A stretch of DNA of 64,000 nt, from the NCBI RefSeq assembly GCF_900109115.1, contig NZ_FNYV01000009.1, forward strand, positions 186,001 through 250,000. Direction: 5' to 3'. Positions 52,049-60,826 of this stretch are shown here, piece after piece. The notes under the pieces were generated by a model. It was not told the DNA's origin. It saw only the letters and a list, made by a program, of their open reading frames with translations, and did not search any database. Position 1 is the first letter of the stretch, and each line of letters starts with the position of its first letter. A program made the position numbers and the translations under genes. The stretch comes from Micromonospora phaseoli. Its GTDB lineage: Bacteria; Actinomycetota; Actinomycetes; Mycobacteriales; Micromonosporaceae.

Positions 52049-52900
52049 TCAAGGGGCCACCCGGTGGATGACCACGCAGGCGAGGCCGGGGCCGACGTGA
52101 GCGGCGACGGCCGCGCCGGCCTCGGAGACGTAGACGCCGCGCAGGCGGTCGCCGAGCCGGACGGTCAGGGCGCCGAGCAGTGCCTCGGCCCGTTGCGGCG
52201 CGGCGAGGTGGTGTACGGCCAGGTCCACCTGCTCGTCGCCGGCCGCCTCGACGGCCAGGTCGACCAGCCGCGCCACGCCCCGGCTGGCGGTGCGCACCTT
52301 GTCGCGCAGCACGATGCTGCCGTCCGGCATGTGCAGGATCGGCTTGACCGAGAGCGCCGTGCCGAGCAGGGCCTCGGCCGCGTTGATCCGGCCGCCCCGA
52401 CGCAGGAACTCCAGGGTGTCGACGTAGAAGTAGATGCTGGTTCGCCCGACGGCGTCGACGGCCGCGGCGCGTACGCCGGCCAGGTCGGCGCCCTCCTCGG
52501 CGGCTCGGGCCGCGGCGATCACCGGAAAGCCGAGACCCATGCCGCAGGAGCGGCTGTCCACCACGGTCACCCGGTCACCCAGTTGGGCGGCGGCCAGCTC
52601 GGCGGCCTCCACCGTGCCGGAGAGCCCAGCCGACAGGTGCACCGAGACGACGCCTTCCGCCCCGGCGTCCAGCAGCTCGCGGTACGTGCGGGCGAGCTGC
52701 TCGGGGGACGCGCGGGAGGTGCTCACCGAGACCCGCCGGCCGCCGAGCGCACGGGTGGCGTCCTCCGGGAAGGTCTCCACCCCCTCCAGGCCTTCGACAC
52801 CGTTGAGCACCACGGTCAGCGGCACCACGGTCAGCCGGTGCGTCGGAATCAGCTCGGCGGGCAGGTAGGCGGTGGAATCGGTCACGACCGCGACGGGCAT
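52049..52900 (-). CDS. DegV-family fatty-acid-binding protein
   Basis: 283 residues. The DegV fold binds a fatty acid and presents it to acyl-phosphate kinases (FakB). Visible motifs: VTDSTAYLP, SVSTSRASPEQLARTYRELLDAGAEGVVSVHLSAGLSGT and LEFLRRGGRINAAEALLGTALSVKPILHMPDG. It has the same genomic position as Rv2417c. ATG 52900 lies 7 nt after TAACGT, favouring it over GTG 52909, which would overlap that hexamer. Confidence 0.92.
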   Translation of the reverse strand: MPVAVVTDSTAYLPAELIPTHRLTVVPLTVVLNGVEGLEGVETFPEDATRALGGRRVSVSTSRASPEQLARTYRELLDAGAEGVVSVHLSAGLSGTVEAAELAAAQLGDRVTVVDSRSCGMGLGFPVIAAARAAEEGADLAGVRAAAVDAVGRTSIYFYVDTLEFLRRGGRINAAEALLGTALSVKPILHMPDGSIVLRDKVRTASRGVARLVDLAVEAAGDEQVDLAVHHLAAPQRAEALLGALTVRLGDRLRGVYVSEAGAAVAAHVGPGLACVVIHRVAP

Positions 52901-52907
52901 GCCCGGC

Positions 52908-52913
52908 ACGTTA
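52908..52913 (-). promoter_or_regulatory. -10 element, leaderless promoter of degV
   Basis: TAACGT on the minus strand, then 7 nt and ATG 52900. No Shine-Dalgarno is seen. Confidence 0.6.
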
Positions 52914-52949
52914 GCCGATCAAGCTGGATGGCTGCCCGGCCGCGTCGGC

Positions 52950-53615
52950 TCAGACCGGTTCGGCGGCGACCGGGACGGCGGGCGCGGCGTTGCCGGCCGG
53001 AGCTACGGCGAGGTCCGTCGGACCCACGTTGTGGGAGCGCAGGTGCCAGCCACGCGCGGCGTCGTGACGTAGCTCGGTCCAGTGACAGTTGCGCAGCGAG
53101 CCGACGGAGCGCAGCACCCCGTGGTCCCAGCCGAGCAACTGCCCGCAGCCCTGGCGGGCCGCGCCGCCGTGGGTGGCGATCACCACCGTCCCACCACTCA
53201 CCTCGTCGGCGGTCTCCTGCAACGCGGTGCCGATCCGCTTGCCCAGGTCGTCCAGCGGCTCGACGTCCGCGCCCGGGTCGGGATCACCGGCCCGCCAGCG
53301 GGCGTACTCCTCGGGGAACCGCTCGGCCACCTCGGTGAGCAGCAGACCCTGCCAGCTCCCGAAGTGGCGCTCCCGCAGCCGGGTGTCGGAGCGCACCGGC
53401 AGACCGGTCAGCGCGGCCAGCGCGGCGGCGGTCTCCGCCGCGCGGCTCAGGTCGCTGGCGACGAGGGCGTCCGGACGCAACGCGGCCAGCAGCGGCGCGG
53501 CGGTCCGCGCCTGCTCCCGGCCGAGGTCGTTGAGCGGTACGTCGGTCTGGCCCTGGACCCGGCTGGCGGCGTTCCAGTCGGTGTTGCCGTGCCGCCAGAT
53601 GATCAGCCTGGTCAC
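52950..53615 (-). CDS. histidine phosphatase, likely glucosyl-3-phosphoglycerate phosphatase (GpgP-like)
   Basis: 221 residues. Phosphoglycerate-mutase-like phosphatase with catalytic RHGNTDWN (8-15), SDLSRAAETA, LRERHFGSWQGL and THGG. Adjacent to rsfS and nadD, exactly where mycobacterial Rv2419c (GpgP, methylglucose lipopolysaccharide biosynthesis) lies, hence the call; the substrate is inferred from position only. GTG 53615 overlaps the rsfS stop. A C-terminal Ala/Pro tail is poorly conserved. Confidence 0.85.
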   Translation of the reverse strand: MTRLIIWRHGNTDWNAASRVQGQTDVPLNDLGREQARTAAPLLAALRPDALVASDLSRAAETAAALAALTGLPVRSDTRLRERHFGSWQGLLLTEVAERFPEEYARWRAGDPDPGADVEPLDDLGKRIGTALQETADEVSGGTVVIATHGGAARQGCGQLLGWDHGVLRSVGSLRNCHWTELRHDAARGWHLRSHNVGPTDLAVAPAGNAAPAVPVAAEPV

Positions 53616-54016
53616 TCGCCCGATCCGGCGGCGGCCTCGGCGCTGGCGAGGTCCCGGTCGACGAACGGGATGGTCGGGCAGTCCTTCCAGAGCCGGTCGA
53701 GGGCGTAGAACTCGCGTTCCTCGGTGTGCTGGACGTGCACCACGATGTCGACGTAGTCGAGCAGCACCCAGCGGCCCCCGCGCTCACCCTCCCGCCGCAC
53801 CGGCTTCGCCTTCTCCGGCAGGTTGAGCAGTGCCTCCTCGACGGCGTCGACGATGGCCAGCACCTGACGCTCGTTCGGGGCCGCGGCGAGCAGGAACGCG
53901 TCGGTGATGGCGAGCTGGTCACCCACGTCGATGATGACGATGTCCTGAGCCTTCTTGTCGGCCGCGGCCTGAGCGGCGGCAATTGCCAGCTCGTGAGCGC
54001 GTTCGGAAACTGTCAC
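53612..54016 (-). CDS. rsfS: ribosomal silencing factor RsfS
   Basis: 134 residues. Blocks joining of 50S and 30S subunits in starvation by binding L14. IVIIDVGDQLAITDAFLLAAAPNERQV and RWVLLDYVDIVVHVQHTEEREFYALDRLWKDCP are family signatures. GTG 54016 with AAGGAGAAC upstream; the longer frame lacks conserved residues. Operon nadD-rsfS-gpgP. Confidence 0.95.
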   Translation of the reverse strand: MTVSERAHELAIAAAQAAADKKAQDIVIIDVGDQLAITDAFLLAAAPNERQVLAIVDAVEEALLNLPEKAKPVRREGERGGRWVLLDYVDIVVHVQHTEEREFYALDRLWKDCPTIPFVDRDLASAEAAAGSGE

Positions 54017-54126
54017 CGTTCTCCTTCGATCAACCGTGCGATGCTTCCAGCCTCTCACACGCCTCGGAATCGCGACCTGCCAGTTTCAGCCGAAAACAGG
54101 CACGAAAACCCCCACACCGGGGCGTA

Positions 54127-54723
54127 TCACTCCCGGTACAGCTGCCGCTTGGCGATGTACTGCACCACACCGTCCGGCACCAGGTACCAGATCGGTTCGC
54201 CACGCGCGACCCGCGCCCGACAGTCGGTGGACGAGATCGCCATGGCCGGCACCTGCACCAGGCTGACCGTGTCGGCCGGCAGGTGAGCGTCGGTCAGCTC
54301 GAACCCGGGCCGGGTGACCCCGATGAAGTGGGCCAGCTCGAAGATCTCGTCGAGGTCCTTCCAGCTGAGGATCCGGTCCAGGGCGTCCGCGCCGGTGATG
54401 AAGAACAACTGCGTCTTCGGGCCGTAGAGGGCGCGCAGATCACGCAGGGTGTCCACCGTGTAGGTGGGGCCGCCCCGGTCGATGTCCACCCGACTGACCT
54501 GGAACCGGGGGTTGGAGGCGGTGGCGACCACGGTCATCAGGTAGCGGTCCTCGGCCGAGCTGACCGGGACGTTCGCCTTCTGCCACGGCTGCCCCGTCGG
54601 CACGAAGATCACCTCGTCGAGCCCAAACCGGTCCGCCACCTCGCTCGCCGCCACGAGGTGCCCCTGATGGATCGGATCGAACGTGCCGCCCATGATCCCG
54701 ATCCGCCGGATGTCTTCCGCCAC
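54127..54723 (-). CDS. nadD: nicotinate-nucleotide adenylyltransferase
   Basis: 198 residues. GGTFDPIHQGH (12-22) and ISSTDCRARV are ATP-binding and catalytic motifs. Converts nicotinate mononucleotide to deamido-NAD. GTG 54723 follows TAGGAT by 6 nt (leaderless). Same order nadD-rsfS-gpgP in mycobacteria. Confidence 0.95.
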   Translation of the reverse strand: MAEDIRRIGIMGGTFDPIHQGHLVAASEVADRFGLDEVIFVPTGQPWQKANVPVSSAEDRYLMTVVATASNPRFQVSRVDIDRGGPTYTVDTLRDLRALYGPKTQLFFITGADALDRILSWKDLDEIFELAHFIGVTRPGFELTDAHLPADTVSLVQVPAMAISSTDCRARVARGEPIWYLVPDGVVQYIAKRQLYRE

Positions 54724-54729
54724 CCCATG

Positions 54730-54735
54730 ATCCTA
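54730..54735 (-). promoter_or_regulatory. -10 element, leaderless promoter of nadD
   Basis: TAGGAT on the minus strand, then 6 nt and GTG 54723. Confidence 0.5.
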
Positions 54736-54792
54736 ATCCCGGTCCGCTGCCCGCCGGGCCCGGCCGCCACCGTCGGTGTCGGTGGGTTCCTC

Positions 54793-57306
54793 TCAGGCGG
54801 TCGTGGCGGCCACCGCCGTCCGTGCCACCAGGGCCCGCCGTAGATCGTCGTCGGCGTCGACGACCACCCGGCGCAGCCCCGGCGTGAGGTCGTCGCGGGC
54901 CAGCAGCGCCGCGGCCGCCTCCCGGGTCGGTTGGGACACGGCGTGACGGGGGAAGGCCAGCTTGGCGACATCCTCGGCCACCCAGGGCGTACGCAGCCGA
55001 GCGGCGGCCGGCATGTCGGCGAAGTAACGCCCCACGTAGTCGGCGGTCAACGCCAGCTGCTCGGGCTGCCAGAAACCCTCCGCTGTCGCCTCGATCAGCC
55101 GGTTGGACAGCTCGGTGTTCGACACGATGATCTCCCACGCGGCCTGCTTGGCGGCCGGGTCGGGCAGGGCGGCGCGGCTCCGGGCCGCCCGCTCCGCGCC
55201 GGCGGCGCTCGGGTCGGCGGCCGCCTCCGCCGCGATCTCGGCCTCGCCGACCGCGCCCAGCACCACCAACCGGCCGAGCACCGTCCAACGCAGCTCGGTG
55301 TCGACGGCCAGGCCGGCGGGCACGTCCCGGCCGGCGAGCCAGCCGACGAGCAGGTCGACGTCGGTGGTCGTGGCGATCAGGCCACGGGCCGCCGCCAGCT
55401 GCAACGACTCCCCCGGCGCGGCACCGTCGAGCAGCCGACGGCAGGACTCGGCGACCCGGGCCAGGGCGGCCTGCCGCGCCAGCGGGTCGAGGTACCGGTC
55501 GATCAGCGAACGGCTCAGGGTCAGCACGTCCTCGACGATGATCACCTCCCGCTCGGCCGGCAACGCCGCGCTGATCAGGTCGACCACCCCGGTGACCGGT
55601 CGCTCGCCGTCGGTCGCCGCGTCCAACGCCTCCCCCCAGAGCAGGGCGCGGGCCAGCGGGTCGGGCAGGCGGGGCAGCAGCAGCGACACGGCGTCGGCCG
55701 AGGCGGCGTCCAGGCGGATCTTGGCGAAGGTCAGGTCCCCGTCGTTGGGCAGCAGGACCGCCGCCGCCGGTTCACCGGCCAGCCCGGCGAGCAGCGTCCG
55801 CCCGTTGTCGGTCTTCGGGTCGAGGTCGAGCTCGACCCGGACAGCGGTGCCGTCCACGGCGTACCGGCCGACACCGAGGCGGTGCGGGCGCAGCACCGGG
55901 TGGGTCGCGGGCGCGGTCTGCGCGATGGCGACCTCGGTGTAGCGGCCGTCAGCGTCCACGGCCACCTCGGCCCGCAGCGTGTTGACCTGCGCGGTACGCA
56001 GCCAGGCCGCCGCCCAGTCGCCCAGGTCCCGGCCGCTGCGGGCGGAGAGGCTCTCCATGAGCTCGGCGAGTGTGGCGTTGCCGAAGCGGTGCCGGGCGAA
56101 GTGGTCGTTGAGGCCGGCCAGGAATGCCTCGTCGCCGAGCCACGCCACCAACTGCCGCAGCACGCTGGCGCCCTTGGCGTAGGAGATGCCGTCGAAGTTG
56201 AGCAGCGCCTCGGCGGCGTCGGCCACCCGCTCAGGTGCCACCGGGTGGGTGGAGGGCCGCTGGTCCGCCGCGTAGCCCCAGGCCTTGCGGCGCAGCGCGA
56301 AGGTCGTCCACGCCCGGTCGAACCGGGTCGCCTCGGCGGTGACCCGGGTGCCGAGGTACTCCGCGAACGACTCGTTCAGCCACAGGTCGTCCCACCAGCG
56401 CATGGTGACCAGATCACCGAACCACATGTGGGCCATCTCGTGGGCGATGGTGGTGGCGCGCAGCTCGCGCTCACTGTCGGTGACCGCCGACCGGAAGACG
56501 TAGTCGTCGCGGAAGGTGACCAGGCCGGGATTCTCCATCGCACCGGCGTTGAACTCGGGCACGAACGCCTGGTCGTACTTGCCGAACGGATAGCGCTCGT
56601 CGAACAGCTGGTGAAACCGGTCCAGGCACTGCCGGGTGACGGTGAAGATCTCCGCCGCGTCGGTGTCCAGGTGCTCGGCGAGGGATCGGCGGCAGTAGAC
56701 CCCCAACGGAATCCCGTCGTGGCTGTCCCGGCGGACGTGCCAGGGCCCGGCGATCAGCGTGAAGAAGTACGTCGCGATCGGCAGGGTGGGGGCGAACTCC
56801 CAGCGCCCCGGGCCCGGGCGGGCGGCCAGCTCGGCGTTGGCCGCCACCGTCCAGTGCTCCGGCGCGGTGACCGACAGGGTGACCGGCGCCTTCATGTCGG
56901 GCTGGTCGAAGGCGGCGAAGATGCGCTGCACGTCGTCCAGGAAGGACATCGCGTACAGGTAGGTCTCGCCGTCTGCGGGGTCGACGAAGCGGTGCATCCC
57001 CTCGCCGGTGTTCGTGTACGCCATCTCCGCCTCGACGGTCAGCGTGTTCTCCTCGACCAACCCGGTCAGCGGCAGCCGGTTGTCGGTCAGCGCGGCGGGG
57101 TCGAGGTCGGTGTCGTTGAGGCGTACCGACAGCAGTTTCGCGGGCTTGACCTCGGCGAAGCTCTCGGTGCCGGTGGCCCGGAACCGGATCGTGACGTGCG
57201 AGTGGAAGCGCTCGCCGCCCCCGGTCAGGTCGAGGTCCACCTGGTAGGACGCGACGGTGATCGACGCGCCACGCGCAATCGACTCTGCACGGCTCAAGCT
57301 CGGCAT
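54793..57306 (-). CDS. pepN: aminopeptidase N (M1)
   Basis: 837 residues. GAMEN exopeptidase motif near 254 and zinc HExxH (HEMAH, near 286) with a downstream glutamate (NESFAEY), then a long helical ERAP-like C-terminal domain. Removes N-terminal residues from peptides. ATG 57306 chosen; it follows CAGGAT by 6 nt (weak leaderless). An upstream ATG would overlap the divergent gene. Confidence 0.94.
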   Translation of the reverse strand: MPSLSRAESIARGASITVASYQVDLDLTGGGERFHSHVTIRFRATGTESFAEVKPAKLLSVRLNDTDLDPAALTDNRLPLTGLVEENTLTVEAEMAYTNTGEGMHRFVDPADGETYLYAMSFLDDVQRIFAAFDQPDMKAPVTLSVTAPEHWTVAANAELAARPGPGRWEFAPTLPIATYFFTLIAGPWHVRRDSHDGIPLGVYCRRSLAEHLDTDAAEIFTVTRQCLDRFHQLFDERYPFGKYDQAFVPEFNAGAMENPGLVTFRDDYVFRSAVTDSERELRATTIAHEMAHMWFGDLVTMRWWDDLWLNESFAEYLGTRVTAEATRFDRAWTTFALRRKAWGYAADQRPSTHPVAPERVADAAEALLNFDGISYAKGASVLRQLVAWLGDEAFLAGLNDHFARHRFGNATLAELMESLSARSGRDLGDWAAAWLRTAQVNTLRAEVAVDADGRYTEVAIAQTAPATHPVLRPHRLGVGRYAVDGTAVRVELDLDPKTDNGRTLLAGLAGEPAAAVLLPNDGDLTFAKIRLDAASADAVSLLLPRLPDPLARALLWGEALDAATDGERPVTGVVDLISAALPAEREVIIVEDVLTLSRSLIDRYLDPLARQAALARVAESCRRLLDGAAPGESLQLAAARGLIATTTDVDLLVGWLAGRDVPAGLAVDTELRWTVLGRLVVLGAVGEAEIAAEAAADPSAAGAERAARSRAALPDPAAKQAAWEIIVSNTELSNRLIEATAEGFWQPEQLALTADYVGRYFADMPAAARLRTPWVAEDVAKLAFPRHAVSQPTREAAAALLARDDLTPGLRRVVVDADDDLRRALVARTAVAATTA

Positions 57307-57375
57307 CCGCTTATCCTGCCCGATGAGGGAACGAACCCACTTCCCCATTCCCCCCTGGTACTGGAGGACTGGACC

Positions 57376-57594
57376 ATGACAGCGCACCCCAAGGGTGACT
57401 TCGACCTCGCTCGGGCAGTCTGGCAGCGGGCCGAGGGCGACACCTCGGAGGCGGCGGTGGAGGTCGCCTTCGTCGACGACCTCATCGGCATGCGCAACTC
57501 CGCCGAGCCGGACGGCCCGGTGCTGGTGTTCACCCAGGCCGAGTGGGACGCCTTCGTCGCCGGCGCCCAGGACGGCGAGTTCGACCTGGACTGA
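57376..57594 (+). CDS. DUF397 protein
   Basis: 72 residues of the small acidic DUF397 family, common in actinobacteria. Conserved centre VEVAFVDDLIGMRNSAEPDGPVLVFTQAEWDAFVAGAQDGEFD. Members are often next to an XRE-type regulator, where the pair may form a toxin-antitoxin-like or developmental switch; no such regulator is beside this one. ATG 57376 with GGAGG 8-12 nt upstream. Confidence 0.9.
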   Translation: MTAHPKGDFDLARAVWQRAEGDTSEAAVEVAFVDDLIGMRNSAEPDGPVLVFTQAEWDAFVAGAQDGEFDLD

Positions 57595-57603
57595 ACCGCC
57601 CCG

Positions 57604-57987
57604 CTAGCCAAGGTCGCCGTCGCCCCAGCCCAGGCCACCGGGCCCGGGCGCGTGATGGAAACCGGGATGGCCGGCCACGTCGGTGCAGCGATCCCCGTCG
57701 GGCCCGAGCGACCCGCAGAACAGCCGCTCTGCCCGCTGCCAGGCGTCGGCCGGCGACAGTGCGGACGCCCCGATCGCCAGCTCCGGCCGAAGCATGCTCA
57801 ACGCCTCGGCGTAGCTGACCGCCACCTCACGCGCGGCGACAAGATCGGCGGCGGTGAAGCCGAGATGCACCGTGAAGTAACGGTCCGGCCGGGGCGTCCG
57901 GCGCGGCGGCGCCACCAGCGGCGGTCCGCCACCGTTGGCCGCCCCGGCCATCCACCGCCGCCAGTACACCGGCCTGTTGTCCCGCAT
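57604..57987 (-). CDS. small unrecognised protein with Cys/His cluster
   Basis: 127 residues. Basic, Pro-rich start (VAPPRRTPRPDRY), a helix (FTAADLVAAREVAVSYAEALSML), and a Cys/His-containing end (FCGSLGPDGDRCTDVAGHPGFHH) that could bind a metal. No family recognised. ATG 57987 has GGGGGAGG upstream. It is convergent with the DUF397 gene, only 9 bp apart. Confidence 0.65.
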   Translation of the reverse strand: MRDNRPVYWRRWMAGAANGGGPPLVAPPRRTPRPDRYFTVHLGFTAADLVAAREVAVSYAEALSMLRPELAIGASALSPADAWQRAERLFCGSLGPDGDRCTDVAGHPGFHHAPGPGGLGWGDGDLG

Positions 57988-58190
57988 CTGTCCTCCCCCG
58001 TCGTGCGCCGAACCGTGCAGCGCGCCGGGCTGCTGGCCGCCCGGGGTGCTCCCCGGGTCACCGCCCCGATCGGGCGGTGGCGACGCCGCTGGACCCAGCG
58101 AACCAGGTTTGTCCGCTCCTGGGAGGGGCCAGCGGCGCTGGCGTCACCGCCGCCCATTCGGTTCGCCCGAGCAGGTCCCTGCCGTCCAGA

Positions 58191-58216
58191 AACGGATAGA
58201 ATATGCCGATAACGGA
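58191..58216 (+). promoter_or_regulatory. AACGGA direct repeat, 20 bp apart, with TAGAAT hexamer
   Basis: AACGGA at 58191 and 58211, two helical turns apart, flank a TAGAAT -10-like hexamer (58197-58202). It is in the AT-richer leader of the CYP152 gene. A direct-repeat operator is possible. Confidence 0.35.
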
Positions 58217-58264
58217 CAAATAAGCCGGGTCGGTGTCGGCTCCGCTCGGCGGCAGGGGGCCTCG

Positions 58265-59512
58265 ATGGCGACCATTCCGACGGACCGCAGCCCGGACAGC
58301 ACCCTGTCCTTCCTGCGGGCCGGCTACCGGTTCGTCGGCGATCGATGCGAGCGGTACGGCAGCGACATCTTCCAGACCCGGCTCCTGCTGGAACCGACGA
58401 TCTGCCTGCGTGGCCGGGCCGCCGTCGAGCTCTTCTACGACGTCGACCGATTCGTCCGCGAGGGCGCCATGCCGCTGCGGGGCCAGCGGACGCTGACCGG
58501 ACGGGGCGGGGTACAGGGCCTCGACGGCGACGCCCACCAGCGCCGCAAGGCCATGTTCATGTCGCTGATGACGCCGTCCGCCGTGCAGCACCTCGGGCAG
58601 CTCTTCGCCGACGAGTGGCAGGCCCGGATCCCCGCCTGGGAGCTGGCCGGACCGGTCACCCTGCACCCCGAGGCCACCCTGATGCTGACCCGGGCGGTCT
58701 GCGACTGGGCCGGGGTGCCCCTGGCCGCCGGCGAGCTGGACCGGCGAGCCACGGACCTGAAAGCCATGATCGACAGTGCCGCGGCGCTCGGTCCCCGGCA
58801 CTGGCGTGGCCGGCTGGGTCGGCTGCGCGGCGAGCGCTGGGCCGGTGACCTCGTCGAGCGGGTACGCGACGGCTCGCTCGCCGCGCCCGAGGGCAGCGCC
58901 CTGCGGGTGATCGCCGAGCACCGCGACGACGCCGGTCGACCGCTGGCCCCCCGGGTCGCCGCGGTCGAGCTGCTCAACGTGCTCCGCCCGACCGTCGCCG
59001 TGGGCCGACTCGTGGTCTTCGCCGCGTTGGCCCTGCACGACCATCCCGCCTGGCGGCAGCGGGTACGCGAGGACGACGACAGCACCGAGCGGTTCGTGCA
59101 GGAGGTGCGCCGTTGCTACCCGTTCTTCCCGGTGACCGCCGCCCGGGTCCGGCGTTCCTTCCAATGGCAGGGCTACCACTTCCCCCAAGGCCGGCGGGTG
59201 CTGCTGGATCTCTACGGCACCGACCACCACCCCGCGCTGTGGCCCGAACCGGACCTGTTCCGACCCGAACGCTTCACCGGTTGGCGCGGTGACCCGTTCA
59301 CGCTGATCCCACAGGGCGGCGGGGGCCACCTCACCGGCCACCGCTGCGCCGGCGAGTGGATCACCATTGAGCTGATGAAACGGGCGGTGACCCTGCTGAC
59401 CGGGGCCATCCGGTACGACGTACCCCCGCAGAACCTCGCGATCGACCTGAGCCGGATGCCGGCGCTGCCGGCCAGTGGTTTCGTCGTCACCGACGTGCGC
59501 CGCACCGGCTGA
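58265..59512 (+). CDS. CYP152-type P450 fatty acid peroxygenase
   Basis: 415 residues. Unlike normal P450s it should use H2O2 and a fatty-acid carboxylate to activate oxygen: I-helix Arg241-Pro242 in LLNVLRPTVA matches Arg242-Pro243 of CYP152A1 (BSbeta), and the haem loop PQGGGGHLTGHRCAGEWIT places Cys361 with the CYP152-specific GGG and HRCxGE. The usual acid-alcohol pair is absent. So this should hydroxylate or decarboxylate fatty acids without a redox partner; no ferredoxin is nearby. ATG 58265 with AGGGGG upstream. Confidence 0.93.
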   Translation: MATIPTDRSPDSTLSFLRAGYRFVGDRCERYGSDIFQTRLLLEPTICLRGRAAVELFYDVDRFVREGAMPLRGQRTLTGRGGVQGLDGDAHQRRKAMFMSLMTPSAVQHLGQLFADEWQARIPAWELAGPVTLHPEATLMLTRAVCDWAGVPLAAGELDRRATDLKAMIDSAAALGPRHWRGRLGRLRGERWAGDLVERVRDGSLAAPEGSALRVIAEHRDDAGRPLAPRVAAVELLNVLRPTVAVGRLVVFAALALHDHPAWRQRVREDDDSTERFVQEVRRCYPFFPVTAARVRRSFQWQGYHFPQGRRVLLDLYGTDHHPALWPEPDLFRPERFTGWRGDPFTLIPQGGGGHLTGHRCAGEWITIELMKRAVTLLTGAIRYDVPPQNLAIDLSRMPALPASGFVVTDVRRTG

Positions 59513-59582
59513 GCATCTGACGACTCCCGCGGCACCCACGCCGCGACCACCTCACCGCCGGAGGCTCCGGAGCGGACAGCCA

Positions 59583-59625
59583 GCAGGGGCCCCTCCTCGC
59601 CGGAAAGCTGAGGAGGGGCCCCTGC
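59583..59625. terminator. bidirectional terminator
   Basis: Perfect 16-bp stem (59583-59598/59610-59625) with an 11-nt loop, between convergent CYP152 and DUF3618 genes. Confidence 0.9.
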
Positions 59626-59695
59626 CGACTGAAGCTGAGGCAACCGCCGGGACAGCGGCTGTACCGCCGCGATCAGTGCGTGGATGCCCTGACAG

Positions 59696-60346
59696 TCAGG
59701 ACCGCACCTGGTCCCGGGAGTGCTGCGCCTGATCCTGCACGTCGTGCGCGGCGGAGCGGGTGTCGTCCTTGACCGCCTTTGCCGCGTCCTGTGCCGTGGC
59801 CTTCACCGACTCGGCGGCCCGCTCCGCCGGGGCGCGCAGCTCGTCCTTGACCTCGCTTGCCACCTGAGACAGCTTCTCGGTCACCACTGAACCGTGCTCG
59901 CCGGCCTTCTCCCGCGCCTGCGCGGCGAGGTGCTGCTCACGGCGGGTCGCCGGGATGAGGGAGGAGACGAGCATGCCTACGCCGAAGGCGACGAGACCGG
60001 CCGCCAGCGGGTTGCCCTCCGACTTCTGCCGGATGGTCTGCGGCGCCCGTTGTGCCGCGTCTCCCACGGTCGAGGCGGCCGAGTGCGCGGTGTCGCCGAT
60101 CGAGGACGCCGCCGACGAGGCGCGGTCACCGATCGAGTGGGCACTCTGACTGGTGCGGTGGCCGACGTCGGATGCGGTACCCATAACCCTGTCCCTCACA
60201 TTCTGCAACGCGGTGCGCGCCCGCTGCTTACGGTCATCGACGATGCGGCTCGGACTGACCTTGTACGCCAAAGCGTCCACGTCGGAACTCAGGTCGTTAC
60301 GGGTGGCTTCGATCTCCCGGCGAATCTGGTCGGGATCGGTACTCAT
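59696..60346 (-). CDS. DUF3618 stress protein
   Basis: 216 residues. Begins with TDPDQIRREIEATRNDLSSDVDAL, the DUF3618 signature, then a long Ser/Ala/Gln amphipathic repeat (SAASSIGDTAHSAASTVG), a short membrane segment (AAGLVAFGVGMLVSSLI) and another coiled helix. ATG 60346 overlaps the holin-family stop (ATGA). Family proteins accompany holin-like proteins in stress operons; mechanism unknown. Confidence 0.9.
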   Translation of the reverse strand: MSTDPDQIRREIEATRNDLSSDVDALAYKVSPSRIVDDRKQRARTALQNVRDRVMGTASDVGHRTSQSAHSIGDRASSAASSIGDTAHSAASTVGDAAQRAPQTIRQKSEGNPLAAGLVAFGVGMLVSSLIPATRREQHLAAQAREKAGEHGSVVTEKLSQVASEVKDELRAPAERAAESVKATAQDAAKAVKDDTRSAAHDVQDQAQHSRDQVRS

Positions 60347-60795
60347 CGGGTAACTCCCTCCGGGTGTGGCTTGAGCGCGTCGGGGATGCGCTGCACGCTG
60401 TCGTTGGTCTGCTTCAGCCCGCGGATGCGCTCCGCGTTCTTGCGGCCCATGGTGTAGAGGAGCGCCGCGATCGCGGCCCAGAGGACGGCCACGATCAGCC
60501 CGGCCCAGCCGGCGTCCATCACGTTGGACAGCCCGGCCCAGAGGGCCAGCGAGAGGAACAGGGCAACCATGTACCCGCCGAAGCCGGCGCCGCCGAAGAA
60601 GCCGGCGGCCTTGCCCGCCTTCTTACCCTCCTGGCGGATCTCGGCTTTGGCGAGCTCCACCTCCTGTCGCATCAAGGTGGACAGATCACTGGTGACCTCG
60701 CGCATCAGCTCCCCGATGGAGCTGCTCTTCACCTGTTCCGCCGCGGGCGGCTGGTACCCGGCGCCCGGTCCGGAATTCTGCGTCGGCGCGGTCAT
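60343..60795 (-). CDS. phage-holin-family (DUF1469) membrane protein
   Basis: 150 residues. Amphipathic N-terminus (SIGELMREVTSDLSTLMRQEVELAKAEIRQEGKKAG) and two membrane helices (about 74-93 and 97-117). The Holin_3_6/DUF1469 family is not lytic here but a companion of DUF3618. Middle gene of a three-gene operon, overlapping the next gene by 4 bases. Confidence 0.88.
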   Translation of the reverse strand: MTAPTQNSGPGAGYQPPAAEQVKSSSIGELMREVTSDLSTLMRQEVELAKAEIRQEGKKAGKAAGFFGGAGFGGYMVALFLSLALWAGLSNVMDAGWAGLIVAVLWAAIAALLYTMGRKNAERIRGLKQTNDSVQRIPDALKPHPEGVTR

Positions 60796-60826
60796 CCCGT
60801 CGCCTCCCTTCGGATGAGTGGGGCGC

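Noticed and set aside
60343..60795. Prophage remnant suggested by a holin-family gene
   Set aside because: No other phage genes; the DUF1469/DUF3618 operon is a chromosomal stress type.
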